From Thermoplasmata archaeon (lineage in GTDB: Archaea; Thermoplasmatota; Thermoplasmata; Lutacidiplasmatales; UBA184), in NCBI GenBank assembly GCA_021809545.1, contig JAKAYL010000010.1, positions 1-50,631 on the forward strand: DNA of 50,631 bases, read 5' to 3'. Below the pieces are notes generated by a model. That model saw only the letters and a list, made by a program, of their open reading frames with translations, was not told the origin of the DNA and ran no database searches. Both the position numbers and the translations under genes were made by a program. This document shows positions 1 through 10,992 of the stretch, in pieces. How positions within the stretch are numbered: the stretch's first letter is position 1; every line of letters begins with the position of its first letter.

Positions 1-113
1 GCACACCTTCGCCCTGAGACCGCCGTCAGCCTGGTGGTCACGGCTCGGAAACGCGGGTTGAGCCATCCCTCGCCACCGTAAGGCCCCCCTTTCGACACCC
101 TCTTGGTGAGAGG

Positions 114-195
114 CGCTGAGGGGGAGATTTGAACTCCCGCGGCTTGCGCCACTGGCTCTCAAGGCCAGCGCCTTACCGGACTAGGCTACCTCAGC
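114..195 (-). tRNA. tRNA-Ser(UGA)
   Basis: Read on the minus strand this folds as a class II tRNA. The 7-bp acceptor stem is GCTGAGG/CCTCAGC, the anticodon stem is CTGGC/GCCAG around a seven-base loop with anticodon TGA, there is a short variable arm (GGC/GCC), and the T arm is GGGAG-TTCAAAT-CTCCC. The discriminator base is G, as expected for serine. The 3' CCA is not encoded. A weak TATA-like element (RC of 218-227) lies about 27 nt ahead of the 5' end. Confidence 0.93.
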
Positions 196-281
196 AAGGA
201 CACCGGAAAACCCGCCGCTTCTTAACCTCACTCGGACCGGGAACCCCACCCGGGGCTCCCGCCGGGAAGATTTCTGCGGGT

Positions 282-1178
282 TCAGGCTGGGGCGGAGACC
301 ATCGTGATCTTGTTCAGGAGCACGCTCGGGTCGACCATGTGCCGCGGCAGTCCGAGGGTCTTCGGGTCCAACCCGAAGGCCAGGCCGAGGAGCTGGGGAA
401 AGTGGAGGATCGGCATGTCGAGGTTCTCGCCGACGGACTTCCCGGCCTCCTTCTGGTAGGTGTCGAGGGAGATGTGGCAGAGAGGGCAGGGGGTGGCCAT
501 GGCATCGGCTCCGTTCCGCTTCGCGTCCAGGATCTGATTCCCGGCGAGGCGCTGACCGGTCTCCGGCTTGACGAACTGGATGGGGAAGCCACAGCACATC
601 ACGCGGCCCCGGTAGTAGACGGGGGTCGCTCCCAGGGCGGTGATCACGTCCTCCAAGGCGCGGGGTTCCTCAGGGTCGTCGAACTCCATGATGTCGTGCG
701 GACGGAGGATGTGGCACCCATAGAAGGCGCCGATCTTGACCCCCGTGAGCGGACGGCGGACGAGAGGCCGGATCTTCTCTGCACCTCCAAGGTTCTCCAC
801 GATGATCTGAAGGAGGTGCTTGGGCTGGGCCGTCCCCCGGTAGCTGTACCCGATCTTGGAGAGGGTCTGGTCGACCCGTCCCCGGATCACAGGGTCCTTG
901 GCCAAGGTGTGGCGGGCATGAGCGAGCATGCCCTGGCACGTGGAGCACACGGTCATGACGACATCGATCCCGGCCCGCTCGGCGATGGCGAGGTTACGGG
1001 CGTTGAGCGCAACATTGAGGGTCTGGTTCGCCTCGTCGATGAAACCGCTCCCGCAGCACGAGAAGGTGGGGAAGTCGACGATCTCGATCCCGAGCACCTG
1101 AGCGACCGCCCGGGTGGCCATGTCGAGTTCCTTTCCTGACTCTTGCGCTACGCATCCTGGATAGTAAGCTACCTTCAT
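282..1178 (-). CDS. sdhC: Succinate dehydrogenase CCG-domain subunit (SdhC/SdhE type, HdrB-like)
   Basis: Third subunit of a type E succinate:quinone oxidoreductase, 298 aa. It carries two cysteine-rich CCG domains: C9-x31-CC(41,42)-x35-C78-x2-C81 and C155-x39-CC(195,196)-x34-C231-x2-C234, the pattern shared with heterodisulfide reductase HdrB. No transmembrane helix is evident, so membrane contact must be peripheral. In Sulfolobus-type enzymes this subunit replaces the usual heme b anchor. The start is ATG at 1178: it overlaps the sdhB stop as ATGA and has a GGGAGGAG Shine-Dalgarno motif 5-12 nt upstream; the frame stays open further upstream but only as a shadow of sdhB. It is the last gene of the operon, and no small SdhD/SdhF-like gene follows before the tRNA. 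The name sdhE is also used, but it is unrelated to the bacterial flavinylation factor of that name. Confidence 0.9.
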   Translation of the reverse strand: MKVAYYPGCVAQESGKELDMATRAVAQVLGIEIVDFPTFSCCGSGFIDEANQTLNVALNARNLAIAERAGIDVVMTVCSTCQGMLAHARHTLAKDPVIRGRVDQTLSKIGYSYRGTAQPKHLLQIIVENLGGAEKIRPLVRRPLTGVKIGAFYGCHILRPHDIMEFDDPEEPRALEDVITALGATPVYYRGRVMCCGFPIQFVKPETGQRLAGNQILDAKRNGADAMATPCPLCHISLDTYQKEAGKSVGENLDMPILHFPQLLGLAFGLDPKTLGLPRHMVDPSVLLNKITMVSAPA

Positions 1179-2173
1179 TGTTCTCCTCCCTTCACACCCT
1201 TTCCGGCCGGTCGCTGGCGTCCCTTGAGATCCTCGGGCTGGTTCAGATCGGCATAGATGGCCTTGACTTCGGAGACCCCCTGGATCGGCGGGTGCTTCTT
1301 GAGCGACTTTCCGTGCCGCATCATCGAGATTCCCTTCCCCACCTGTCCCAGCATTCCGAAGAGGCCCAGGGTCTCCCGTGCGAGTTTCGTCTCGTTGAGG
1401 ACCCCTCCGTCTTCGATGTTGGTGAGGAACTTCTGGGCGTGCCGGCTCCCGTGCTCCGGGGTCCCGATCTCTTGGACCGCCAGCCGCTTCAGGTCCACGA
1501 TCCGCTCTGCAGGGCGAACGTCCTTCGGGCACGCTTCGACGCAGAGGTTGCAGCGCAGGCAGAGCCAGAGCTTCTGGTTTTGGACGGACTGCAGGCGCTG
1601 GTGGTAGGCCGTATCCCTGGGGTCTACGGTGAACCGGTAAAGCTTGGCGAGCGCCATGGGGCCCAGGAACTCGGGGTCGGATCCCACGGCCGGACAGGCC
1701 GAATAGCAAGCGGCGCAGGCGATGCAACGGGGAGTCTCGTAGAACTGCTCCACCTGCTCGGGGCTCATGCGGGTCTCCTTCCCCTCGGGCATCGGGTGGG
1801 AAGGATCATGGATGAGGAAGGGCTGGACCGCGTTGTACCGGTCCCAGAAGGGGGTCTGGTCGACGACGAGGTCCCGGACCACCATCTGATTCAACATCGG
1901 CTCGATCCGGATCTTGCCATGGGCCCGGAACTCGGGGCCCACCATCGTGGTGCAAACCAGGCGGCTCTTCCCGTTCACCCGCATGGCGCAAGAACCGCAG
2001 ATGGCTTGCCGGCAGGAGTACCGCATCGCAAGCGAAGGGTCTTGTTCGCTGCGGATCTTCAGCAGCGCCGTCAGGATAGCCTGGTTCTCTTCCACGTCCA
2101 CGACGAAGGATTGGAAATGGCTCTGTCCGGATTTCCCGTCGTTCCTCAGGATCTCGAACGGTACTTGCGTCAT
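1175..2173 (-). CDS. sdhB: Succinate dehydrogenase iron-sulfur subunit
   Basis: Iron-sulfur subunit of succinate dehydrogenase (332 aa), passing electrons from SdhA towards quinone. The [2Fe-2S] ligands are C54, C59, C62 and C74. The first C-terminal cluster is C150, C153, C156, C160 ([4Fe-4S]). The second is C205-x2-C208-x2-C211-x3-C215. Canonical SdhB has an aliphatic residue where C208 stands and binds a [3Fe-4S] centre; the extra Cys predicts a second [4Fe-4S] cluster, a known mark of type E enzymes. The tail of about 100 residues after the clusters is longer than in canonical SdhB and ends in a basic Gly-rich stretch. Its start is 1 nt after the sdhA stop and its stop overlaps the next start, so the three genes are one operon. 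Confidence 0.95.
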   Translation of the reverse strand: MTQVPFEILRNDGKSGQSHFQSFVVDVEENQAILTALLKIRSEQDPSLAMRYSCRQAICGSCAMRVNGKSRLVCTTMVGPEFRAHGKIRIEPMLNQMVVRDLVVDQTPFWDRYNAVQPFLIHDPSHPMPEGKETRMSPEQVEQFYETPRCIACAACYSACPAVGSDPEFLGPMALAKLYRFTVDPRDTAYHQRLQSVQNQKLWLCLRCNLCVEACPKDVRPAERIVDLKRLAVQEIGTPEHGSRHAQKFLTNIEDGGVLNETKLARETLGLFGMLGQVGKGISMMRHGKSLKKHPPIQGVSEVKAIYADLNQPEDLKGRQRPAGKGVKGGEQ

Positions 2174-2174
2174 C

Positions 2175-3854
2175 TTAGTACGCCCTCTCCTTGGGTTGGA
2201 ACTCGGTCACGGTCACCGGCAGATACGTGAGGTTCGGTCCCTCCTTCGTCACGCTGGCGAGGGTGTGCCGCATCCATTTCTGATCGTCCCGCTTGGGATA
2301 GTCCGTGCGCACATGGGCGCCCCGGGACTCCGTTCGCGCCAAAGCCCCGGCCACGATGACCTCGGCCAAGTCGAGCATATGCCCGAGCTCGATGGCCTCG
2401 ATCAGGTTCAGATTGAAGGTCGTGGACTTGTCCGTGACGATACACTTCGTGTACCGCACCTTGAGCTGGGATATCCGAGTGATGGCGTTGATGAGGTCGT
2501 CCGGGTGCCGGTAGACCCCGACGAGCTCGTCCATGGTGGACTGCATCTCGGTTCGGATCTTGGCCGGAGTCTCGCCATCCTTCCTCTCGAGCAGGGCATG
2601 TACGGTGTTCTGGCTGGCCTCGACGTCCGCCTGCGACAGCGTGCTGGCCGTGGCCGTCTTGGCGTACGCCGCGGCGTTCTGACCGGCGATCTTGCCGTAG
2701 ACCAGGGTCTCCAGGAGCGAGTTGGCCCCGAGCCGGTTCGCCCCGTGGACAGAAACGCAAGCGGCCTCCCCGGCGGCATAGAGCCCGGAAATATTGGTCT
2801 CGGCCTTCGGATTCGTGGAGATCCCCCCCATCATGTAGTGCTGAGCTGGGAAGACGGGTATGCCCTCGACGACCGGGTCGATGCCGGCGAACGTACGGGA
2901 GTAGCTCACGATCTCCTGGAGCTTGCTCTCGACCTTCTCCTTGCCCAGGTGCATGAGCTCGAGACGCACGGTGCCGTCCGGGAAACCACGGCCCTCACGG
3001 ACCTCGGTCACGATGGCCCTGGAGACGACGTCCCGGGAAGCGAGTTCCTTGAAGTGGGGAGCGTAGCGCTCCATGAACCGTTCTCCCTTGGCATTGCGAA
3101 GAATGCCGCCCTCCCCGCGGGCGCCCTCCGTGATGAGGATGGACGTGTGGGGGAGGCAGGTGGGGTGGAACTGCACGAACTCCATGTCCTTGAGGAAGGC
3201 GCCGGCGCGGTACGCGAGGGCGCATCCGTCTCCCGTCGACTCGTGGGAGTTGGTGGTCTTGCCGTAGATCCTGCCGGCCGGGCCGGTGGCCAAGACCACG
3301 GCCTTCGCGGCGAACCCCTCGATGTGACCGGACTTCCGTTCCATGGCGACAACGCCCTGGACCCGGCCGTCCCTCACGATGAGGTCGATGGCATCCCATT
3401 CCTCGTACACCCGGATCTTGCGGTCCCGTCCGACCTCCTCGTAGAGGGCCTGCAGCAACGCAAGGCCCGTGCGGTCCGCGGCATAGATCGTGCGGTTGTA
3501 GGAAGCGCCTCCGAACGCACGCCGGTCCAGCGAGCCATCTGGGGCACGGTTGAAGATCGTGCCCATGTGTTCCATCTCGATAACCGTGGGCCCGGCCTCC
3601 TTGCAGAGGATTTCGGCAGCGTCCTGATCGGCGAGGTAATCCGACCCTTTCACCGTGTCGTAGACATGGTCTTTGACCGAGTCCTTGGGATCGAGCGCGG
3701 CATTGATGCCTCCCTGGGCTGCCCCCGAGTGAGAGCGCAGCGGATGGAGCTTCGAAAGGACTCCCACGTCCGCTCCTGCCCGGAACGCTTGCAAAGCTGC
3801 GCGTTGACCTGCCAATCCGGCTCCAACAACAAGAACGTCGTGCGAAATTGTCAT
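2175..3854 (-). CDS. sdhA: Succinate dehydrogenase flavoprotein subunit
   Basis: Catalytic flavoprotein of succinate dehydrogenase (559 aa); oxidises succinate to fumarate in the citric acid cycle. Visible features are the N-terminal dinucleotide fold ([12 protein letters not shown]), the [14 protein letters not shown] segment holding the histidine for covalent FAD, the substrate-loop motif HPTCLPH followed by [11 protein letters not shown], the HYMMGGI motif, and [14 protein letters not shown] near the FAD site. It is the first gene of sdhA-sdhB-sdhC. A TATA box about 30 nt upstream of ATG 3854 and the absence of a Shine-Dalgarno motif suggest a leaderless mRNA. Family membership is clear; succinate oxidation rather than fumarate reduction is inferred from the type E partners. 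Confidence 0.96.
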   Translation of the reverse strand: MTISHDVLVVGAGLAGQRAALQAFRAGADVGVLSKLHPLRSHSGAAQGGINAALDPKDSVKDHVYDTVKGSDYLADQDAAEILCKEAGPTVIEMEHMGTIFNRAPDGSLDRRAFGGASYNRTIYAADRTGLALLQALYEEVGRDRKIRVYEEWDAIDLIVRDGRVQGVVAMERKSGHIEGFAAKAVVLATGPAGRIYGKTTNSHESTGDGCALAYRAGAFLKDMEFVQFHPTCLPHTSILITEGARGEGGILRNAKGERFMERYAPHFKELASRDVVSRAIVTEVREGRGFPDGTVRLELMHLGKEKVESKLQEIVSYSRTFAGIDPVVEGIPVFPAQHYMMGGISTNPKAETNISGLYAAGEAACVSVHGANRLGANSLLETLVYGKIAGQNAAAYAKTATASTLSQADVEASQNTVHALLERKDGETPAKIRTEMQSTMDELVGVYRHPDDLINAITRISQLKVRYTKCIVTDKSTTFNLNLIEAIELGHMLDLAEVIVAGALARTESRGAHVRTDYPKRDDQKWMRHTLASVTKEGPNLTYLPVTVTEFQPKERAY

Positions 3855-3879
3855 ACCGGAGGAACCGACAACCGGCAGA

Positions 3880-3890
3880 TTATAAAATAC
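3880..3890 (-). promoter_or_regulatory. TATA box of the sdh operon
   Basis: On the minus strand the sequence reads ATTTTATAATC, with its centre about 31 nt from the sdhA ATG. That places the transcription start at or within a few bases of the start codon. Confidence 0.65.
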
Positions 3891-3987
3891 GTTCGCTCAA
3901 AACACCCGCCCGGGGTCGGCCGCCGGGGAGAGAGCCCCCAAGGGAGGGGAAGGAGAGGGACCGTGCTTCTCGTGGGAAGGGGGTGCC

Positions 3988-4923
3988 TCAGGCACGGACG
4001 AAGGCGCTCTGCAGTTCACGGAGAAGCCCCCGGCTCCCCACGTAGCAAGGGCTGGTCTCCGCGAGCGCTCGCGGTTCGACCTCGAGAAGGGAACGCCGCC
4101 CATCGCTGGAGGCCCCTCCCGCCAACTCGGCAAGGAAGCCTACGGGGGCGCTTTCGTAGAGCACGCGAAGCTTCCCGTGCGGCTTGTTCGTGAGCTCAGG
4201 ATAGGCGAAGAGGCCCCCTCGCTTGAGGACCTGATTGAAATCCCCGATGAAGGTCCCCCCGTACCGGAGCTTCATGCCTCGCTTCTCGAGCGTTTGCACG
4301 AAGGCTTCCACGCGCGGGGTCCACTTGCCCCGTTCTCCCCCAATCCCATAGACTTCCGGTGTGTCCGGCAGGACCATCCCGTCGTTCGCCAAGACGTAGC
4401 TCCCACGGTGAGGGCCCGAACGTACGGCAACGAATTGGGCGACCTTCTTGCCTGCCGTCAAGGTGAGCGTGAGGGTGGGCCCGTAGGTCACGAAGAGGGA
4501 CGCGAGGAGGGACCTGCCGGGCTGAGGCAGCGGTCCCCTCCAGATCCCGAAGATGGACCCGAGGGGGTTGTTGGTGGCGATGTTCGAGGAGCCGTCCAGG
4601 GGGTCCATTGCCACGGAGAGCCCGTGTTCCCGGAGGGGCCCGGATTCCCGGGGTTGCTCCATTTCCTCCGAGGCCACCTGGCCGACGACCCCGGAGGCGA
4701 GCAGGCTGTCGCAGAAGAGATCGTTGGAGAAGATATCCAGCTGCGCCTGTTGGTCTCCCGAGGGATTGACCCCGCCGGTCATCCCTGTGTGGAAGGGTAG
4801 TTCGTCGGAGAGTCGGAGTGCCGACTGTGCGATCGCCAGGTAGACCTTGACGATCTCCGGCGCGGTCCCTTGTAGGTAGTGCTCTAGCGTCCGAACGTTG
4901 TCCCTAGATCCAGTTTCGTTCAT
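3988..4923 (-). CDS. fbp: Fructose-1,6-bisphosphatase, class I
   Basis: Hydrolyses fructose 1,6-bisphosphate to fructose 6-phosphate in gluconeogenesis (311 aa, slightly short for class I). Diagnostic motifs are the acidic pair EE 86-87, DPLDGSSNI at 107-115 (metal and phosphate binding), and the C-terminal GGTFIGDFNQVLKRGG, GKLRVLYE and LAGGASSDGR segments. It is the third gene of pepQ-mtnA-fbp; its ATG overlaps the mtnA stop (ATGA). Many archaea use the class V fructose-bisphosphate aldolase/phosphatase instead, so a class I enzyme is less usual here. Sedoheptulose-1,7-bisphosphatase activity cannot be excluded from sequence. Confidence 0.94.
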   Translation of the reverse strand: MNETGSRDNVRTLEHYLQGTAPEIVKVYLAIAQSALRLSDELPFHTGMTGGVNPSGDQQAQLDIFSNDLFCDSLLASGVVGQVASEEMEQPRESGPLREHGLSVAMDPLDGSSNIATNNPLGSIFGIWRGPLPQPGRSLLASLFVTYGPTLTLTLTAGKKVAQFVAVRSGPHRGSYVLANDGMVLPDTPEVYGIGGERGKWTPRVEAFVQTLEKRGMKLRYGGTFIGDFNQVLKRGGLFAYPELTNKPHGKLRVLYESAPVGFLAELAGGASSDGRRSLLEVEPRALAETSPCYVGSRGLLRELQSAFVRA

Positions 4924-5927
4924 GAGTGTCCTCTTCGGCCCAGGTGGCGCTCAAGGACGCCCCGGAGCTCGTGGGCCTTGAACACGCCAGTGGGAGTGAT
5001 GAATCCCGCCACGTACTCCGCAGGAGTCACGTCGAAGGCGGGATTCCAAGCAGGCGATCCCCGCGGAGTGCTGCGCACGCCTTGGAAGGAGGTCACCTCC
5101 TCGGGGGAGCGCTCCTCGATGGGGATCTCCTCCCCGGATTCCAGGGCAAGGTCAAAGGTGCTCCAAGGCGCCGCCACGTAGAAAGGGACCTTGTGGGTCT
5201 TCGCGAGGACCGCCTTCTCGTAGGTGCCGATCTTGTTGGCGAAGTCGCCCGAGGCAGTGATCCGGTCCGCACCAACGATGACCAAGTCGACCTTCTTCCT
5301 CTGCAGGAGAAGCCCCGCCGCATTGTCCGCCAGGACGGTGTGGGAGATCCCTTCCTGAGAGAGTTCCCAGGCGGTGAGCCGCGCCCCTTGGAGCAGCGGG
5401 CGGGTCTCATCCACCCAGACATGGGGTTTCCTTCCCTCCTGCTGGGCCACACGGATGGGGGCGAGGGCCGTACCCCATTCGACGGTCGCGAGCGCCCCGG
5501 CATTGCAGTGCGTCAGCACCCGCGCCTCCGCGCCCAACAGCGGGGCTCCGTGGCGGCCTATGCTCTGACATTGACGGACAATGCTTTCCCGGTAGTCCTC
5601 GGCCGCGGCCAGGACATCCTTCCCGGAGGTCCAGGCGGAGAGCACGGTATCCACCCCGACGAACAGATCGTGGGCGGTGGGGCGGGTCGATCGAAGCAAC
5701 TGGGCCGTGGCCTCCGCCGCGGCGGGATCCTTCCGGTGCCCCAGCACCATCCCGTAGGCCGCGGCCACACCGATGGTCGGGGCCCCACGGACGGTCATGT
5801 TCCGAATGGCTTCCGCGGTCTCTTCTGCCGTGGAGAGCTCGAGGACCTTGCGCTCCAGCGGCAACTGGCGCTGGTCCAAGACCGAGAGACGGTCGTCCGC
5901 GAACCAGAGAGCTTTGACCGAGGACAC
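4920..5927 (-). CDS. mtnA: S-methyl-5-thioribose-1-phosphate isomerase (MtnA)
   Basis: Aldose-ketose isomerase of the eIF2B-alpha-like superfamily (335 aa). MtnA converts methylthioribose 1-phosphate to methylthioribulose 1-phosphate in methionine salvage. Motifs seen are RGAPTIGVAAAYG (48-59), THCNAGALAT with catalytic C141, DETRPLLQGARLTAWEL, ADNAAG, and VGADRI with catalytic D221 followed by GDFANKIGTY. Archaeal homologues include ribose-1,5-bisphosphate isomerase, but the THCNAG and DETRPLLQGARLTAWEL pattern fits MtnA better. Translation starts at GTG 5927, 6 nt after the pepQ stop, and no ATG is available nearby in frame. Confidence 0.9.
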   Translation of the reverse strand: MSSVKALWFADDRLSVLDQRQLPLERKVLELSTAEETAEAIRNMTVRGAPTIGVAAAYGMVLGHRKDPAAAEATAQLLRSTRPTAHDLFVGVDTVLSAWTSGKDVLAAAEDYRESIVRQCQSIGRHGAPLLGAEARVLTHCNAGALATVEWGTALAPIRVAQQEGRKPHVWVDETRPLLQGARLTAWELSQEGISHTVLADNAAGLLLQRKKVDLVIVGADRITASGDFANKIGTYEKAVLAKTHKVPFYVAAPWSTFDLALESGEEIPIEERSPEEVTSFQGVRSTPRGSPAWNPAFDVTPAEYVAGFITPTGVFKAHELRGVLERHLGRRGHS

Positions 5928-5933
5928 GGCGCC

Positions 5934-7025
5934 CTATACTTCGAGATAGCCCCTGGGGGCCTTGCTGAGCATCCGGTAGCCGTTCTTCGTGACGAGGACG
6001 TCATCCTCGATCCGGACGCCTCCCATCTTGGGCACGTAGATTCCCGGTTCGACCGTGACGACCATCCCTTCCTGAAGGGCGTCCTTGACCCGGGGGCTGA
6101 CCCCGAATCCATCGTGGACCGCGAGCCCGACCGAGTGGCCGAGCCCATGGATGAAGCGTCCTTTCCAGCGGGAGCCGTCGATCACCTTCGCCGCCGCCTC
6201 GTGCACTTCCGAAGCCGGGACGCCGGCGGCGATCTTGTCGAAGGCGGCTTGCTGGGCGGCCTCGACCGTCTCGTGCATGTCCCGGAACTCTTTCCCGGGG
6301 CGCCCGAAGGCGAACGACCGGGTCACGTCCGAGCAGTATCTCTGGTAGAGCGCTCCGAAGTCGACGACCATCGTCGTCGGTTTCTTGAGACGGGTGGAGG
6401 TAGGTTCGAAATGTGGCTCCGCACCGTGCGCCCCGAAGGCCACGATGGTGCTGAAGGATCGGCCCGAGGCACCGAGCGTACCCATCGAGTGCTCCACCTC
6501 CGCCGCAAGCTCGAGCTCTGTCATGCCCGACCGAAGCATCTTCGGGATGCGCTTCGCCGTCTCGGCGGCGATCTGCGCGGCCTTCGAGATGCGGGCGATC
6601 TCAGAACTGTCCTTGATGGAGCGGGCCTTGCCCACCGCCACCGAAACGTCGAGGAACTTGCCGCCCTTCGCATAGCGCCGGATCCCCCGGTAGCTCTCGT
6701 GGGTTATCTCCCGGTAATTGAGGCCGATCTTCTTCGCCCCCTTGAGGAGCTTTGCGAACTCCTTCCGGAGCTCGTCCCTCGATGCGGCGACGGCGACGTC
6801 AACATCCTTCCCTGCGCGAGCGCTCGTTTCTTCGAGGGGCGAGGTGAGGATGGTGCAGCTCCCGTCCGGATAGGCAGCGGCGAAGGAACCCTCGAAGAGG
6901 CCGCTGGGAACTCCCGTCACATAGAAGAATCCCATGTCGAGGTGCGGTTCGGCGGAGTTGGCGAAGAGGAGGACGTCCGGTGCCTCCGTGGTCTCGGTGA
7001 AGATGCGCCGTATGCGTTCCTTCAT
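5934..7025 (-). CDS. pepQ: Xaa-Pro dipeptidase / M24 family aminopeptidase
   Basis: Cytosolic metallopeptidase of the M24B family (363 aa) that cleaves X-Pro peptide bonds. It has an N-terminal creatinase-like domain (about 1-135) and a C-terminal pita-bread domain. The dinuclear metal ligands are recognisable: two Asp in VVDFGALYQRYCSDVTRSF, His in HGLGHSVGLAVHD, Glu in TVEPGIYV and Glu in VRIEDDV. The start ATG 7025 was chosen because a TATA box lies about 23 nt upstream and the frame further upstream runs into the 23S rRNA leader. It is the first gene of the pepQ-mtnA-fbp operon; the functional link to its neighbours is unclear. Confidence 0.92.
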   Translation of the reverse strand: MKERIRRIFTETTEAPDVLLFANSAEPHLDMGFFYVTGVPSGLFEGSFAAAYPDGSCTILTSPLEETSARAGKDVDVAVAASRDELRKEFAKLLKGAKKIGLNYREITHESYRGIRRYAKGGKFLDVSVAVGKARSIKDSSEIARISKAAQIAAETAKRIPKMLRSGMTELELAAEVEHSMGTLGASGRSFSTIVAFGAHGAEPHFEPTSTRLKKPTTMVVDFGALYQRYCSDVTRSFAFGRPGKEFRDMHETVEAAQQAAFDKIAAGVPASEVHEAAAKVIDGSRWKGRFIHGLGHSVGLAVHDGFGVSPRVKDALQEGMVVTVEPGIYVPKMGGVRIEDDVLVTKNGYRMLSKAPRGYLEV

Positions 7026-7043
7026 GCCTTGGGGTAGGAGCAA

Positions 7044-7052
7044 TTTTATATA
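7044..7052. promoter_or_regulatory. Shared TATA element between pepQ and 23S rRNA
   Basis: TTTTATATA on the plus strand, TATATAAAA on the minus. On the minus strand it sits about 23 nt from the pepQ ATG. On the plus strand it would start 23S pre-rRNA near 7074, about 100 nt before the processing stem. One AT-rich element may serve both directions. Confidence 0.55.
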
Positions 7053-7175
7053 GAGTTGTGGGGATGGTGCTTTGTTGCGAGCGCAAGTTCGCACAACTGA
7101 TGCACTCAGTAAGGGGGGGCCCTTGCTGGGGAAGAGGGGAAGGACCACGGCGTGGATGCCGGGTTCGATGTCCCT

Positions 7176-7211
7176 GTCACACGCAGTTCCTGGACGTTTG
7201 GCGAGTGAGTC
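7176..7211 (+). other. 5' arm of 23S rRNA processing stem (bulge-helix-bulge-like)
   Basis: Pairs with 10179-10213. The outer helix is 17 positions (GTCACACGCAGTTCCTG, one C/A mismatch). Then GACG can pair with CGTT, with TTT left out on this strand and ATA on the other. The inner helix is about 12 positions (GGCGAGTGAGTC, one mismatch). Two unpaired triplets on opposite strands around a 4-bp helix match the archaeal splicing-endonuclease substrate that releases pre-23S rRNA. Confidence 0.8.
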
Positions 7212-10178
<2,967 letters not shown>

Positions 10179-10213
10179 GACTCACTCTCCGTTATACAGG
10201 AACTGCATGTGAC
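10179..10213 (+). other. 3' arm of 23S rRNA processing stem
   Basis: Complement of 7176-7211; see that entry for the pairing. Downstream, CCCCCGGGGG and CTCCCCCGGG at about 10217-10240 form further GC-rich self-complementary sequence that could help end the transcript. Confidence 0.8.
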
Positions 10214-10327
10214 CAACCCCCCGGGGGTCCTCTCCCCCGGGTCTTGAGGCACATTTCTTCAGCGAGAGCCCTCCCGAACAGGAAGACCGAGCGAACTGCG
10301 TGGACCCCGCCCAGGGGTCGACCCTGG

Positions 10328-10774
10328 CTACTGGGAGTGGGCGAGGAAGTCCCGGACGTGGGTCACGTGGCTCGTGGGCTTGAAACCGGATTCGTAGACG
10401 TCCCGGATTGTCCCCTGAGGGTCGATGAGATAGGTCACCCGCTTCGCCATCCCGAAGGCTCCCAAAGAATCGTAGGCGCCGGTGACCTCCTTCTGGGGAT
10501 CGGCGACGAGATGGAAGGCGAGGTTGTACTTGCGGGCGAACTTCTGGTGGGACTCGGCGTCCTGGGTGGAGACCCCAACCACCGTCAGCCCCAGCTTCGT
10601 CAGCGACTCCATGTTGTCACGGAAGGCACAGGCCTCCGCCGTGCACCCGGGAGTGTCGTCCTTGGGATAGAAGTAAAGAGCGACCCAGTGCCCTCGGAGC
10701 TCCGAGAGCCGGAAGGGCGCACCATTCTGGTCGATCGAGGAGATCTCCGGGGCTGCGGTTCCACTTTCCAACAT
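10328..10774 (-). CDS. bcp: Peroxiredoxin, PrxQ/Bcp type
   Basis: Thiol peroxidase (148 aa) that reduces hydrogen peroxide and organic peroxides in the cytosol. It has a thioredoxin fold with FYPKDDTPGCTAEACAF: peroxidatic C44 and, five residues on, C49 as the expected resolving cysteine of the atypical 2-Cys PrxQ group. ATG 10774 gives a normal family length; the frame remains open upstream, but that extension has no family similarity. A TATA-like element (10807-10816, minus strand GATATAGG) would give a leader of about 12 nt. It is transcribed towards the 3' end of the 23S gene and divergently from the coiled-coil gene. Confidence 0.94.
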   Translation of the reverse strand: MLESGTAAPEISSIDQNGAPFRLSELRGHWVALYFYPKDDTPGCTAEACAFRDNMESLTKLGLTVVGVSTQDAESHQKFARKYNLAFHLVADPQKEVTGAYDSLGAFGMAKRVTYLIDPQGTIRDVYESGFKPTSHVTHVRDFLAHSQ

Positions 10775-10806
10775 ATGCTTACGCTCCGGAGGAGGCAAGT
10801 GCGCGA

Positions 10807-10816
10807 CCCTATATCG
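10807..10816 (-). promoter_or_regulatory. TATA-like element of bcp
   Basis: Minus-strand CGATATAGGG, centre about 38 nt from the bcp ATG. Weak match; chosen as the only AT-rich hexamer at a suitable distance. Confidence 0.4.
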
Positions 10817-10956
10817 AGTTTGCGCTAGTAGCAGTGGCGGAATTATCGTGAGGGGGGGCGCGCGAATTGGGCCGTGCGACGCCCGCCGTCCCCGGTAGGA
10901 CGTAATAAAAGGGACGGCCGATGGATGCCTTTCCGTCCTTAGAGGGGAAGCAAAGG

Positions 10957-10965
10957 TTTTTAGTA
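10957..10965 (+). promoter_or_regulatory. TATA box of the coiled-coil gene
   Basis: TTTTTAGTA, centre 32 nt from ATG 10993, predicting a start of transcription about 6 nt ahead of the codon. A second A/T-rich motif, AATAAAAGG near 10903-10911, could be another promoter. Confidence 0.45.
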
Positions 10966-10992
10966 GCTCCTCGCTACAGACCCCAAGGAGCC

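Noticed and set aside
1-113. GC-rich, partly self-complementary sequence at the window start that might be a structured RNA
   Set aside because: On the minus strand only a 5-bp stem (GGCTC/GAGCC) is clear. None of the conserved cores of SRP RNA or RNase P RNA was seen, and the feature would run off the window. An Rfam scan with flanking sequence would settle it.
1914-4193. Long open frame on the plus strand opposite sdhB and sdhA
   Set aside because: It mirrors the sdh genes in a GC-rich genome; composition is that of an antisense frame and no family is recognisable.
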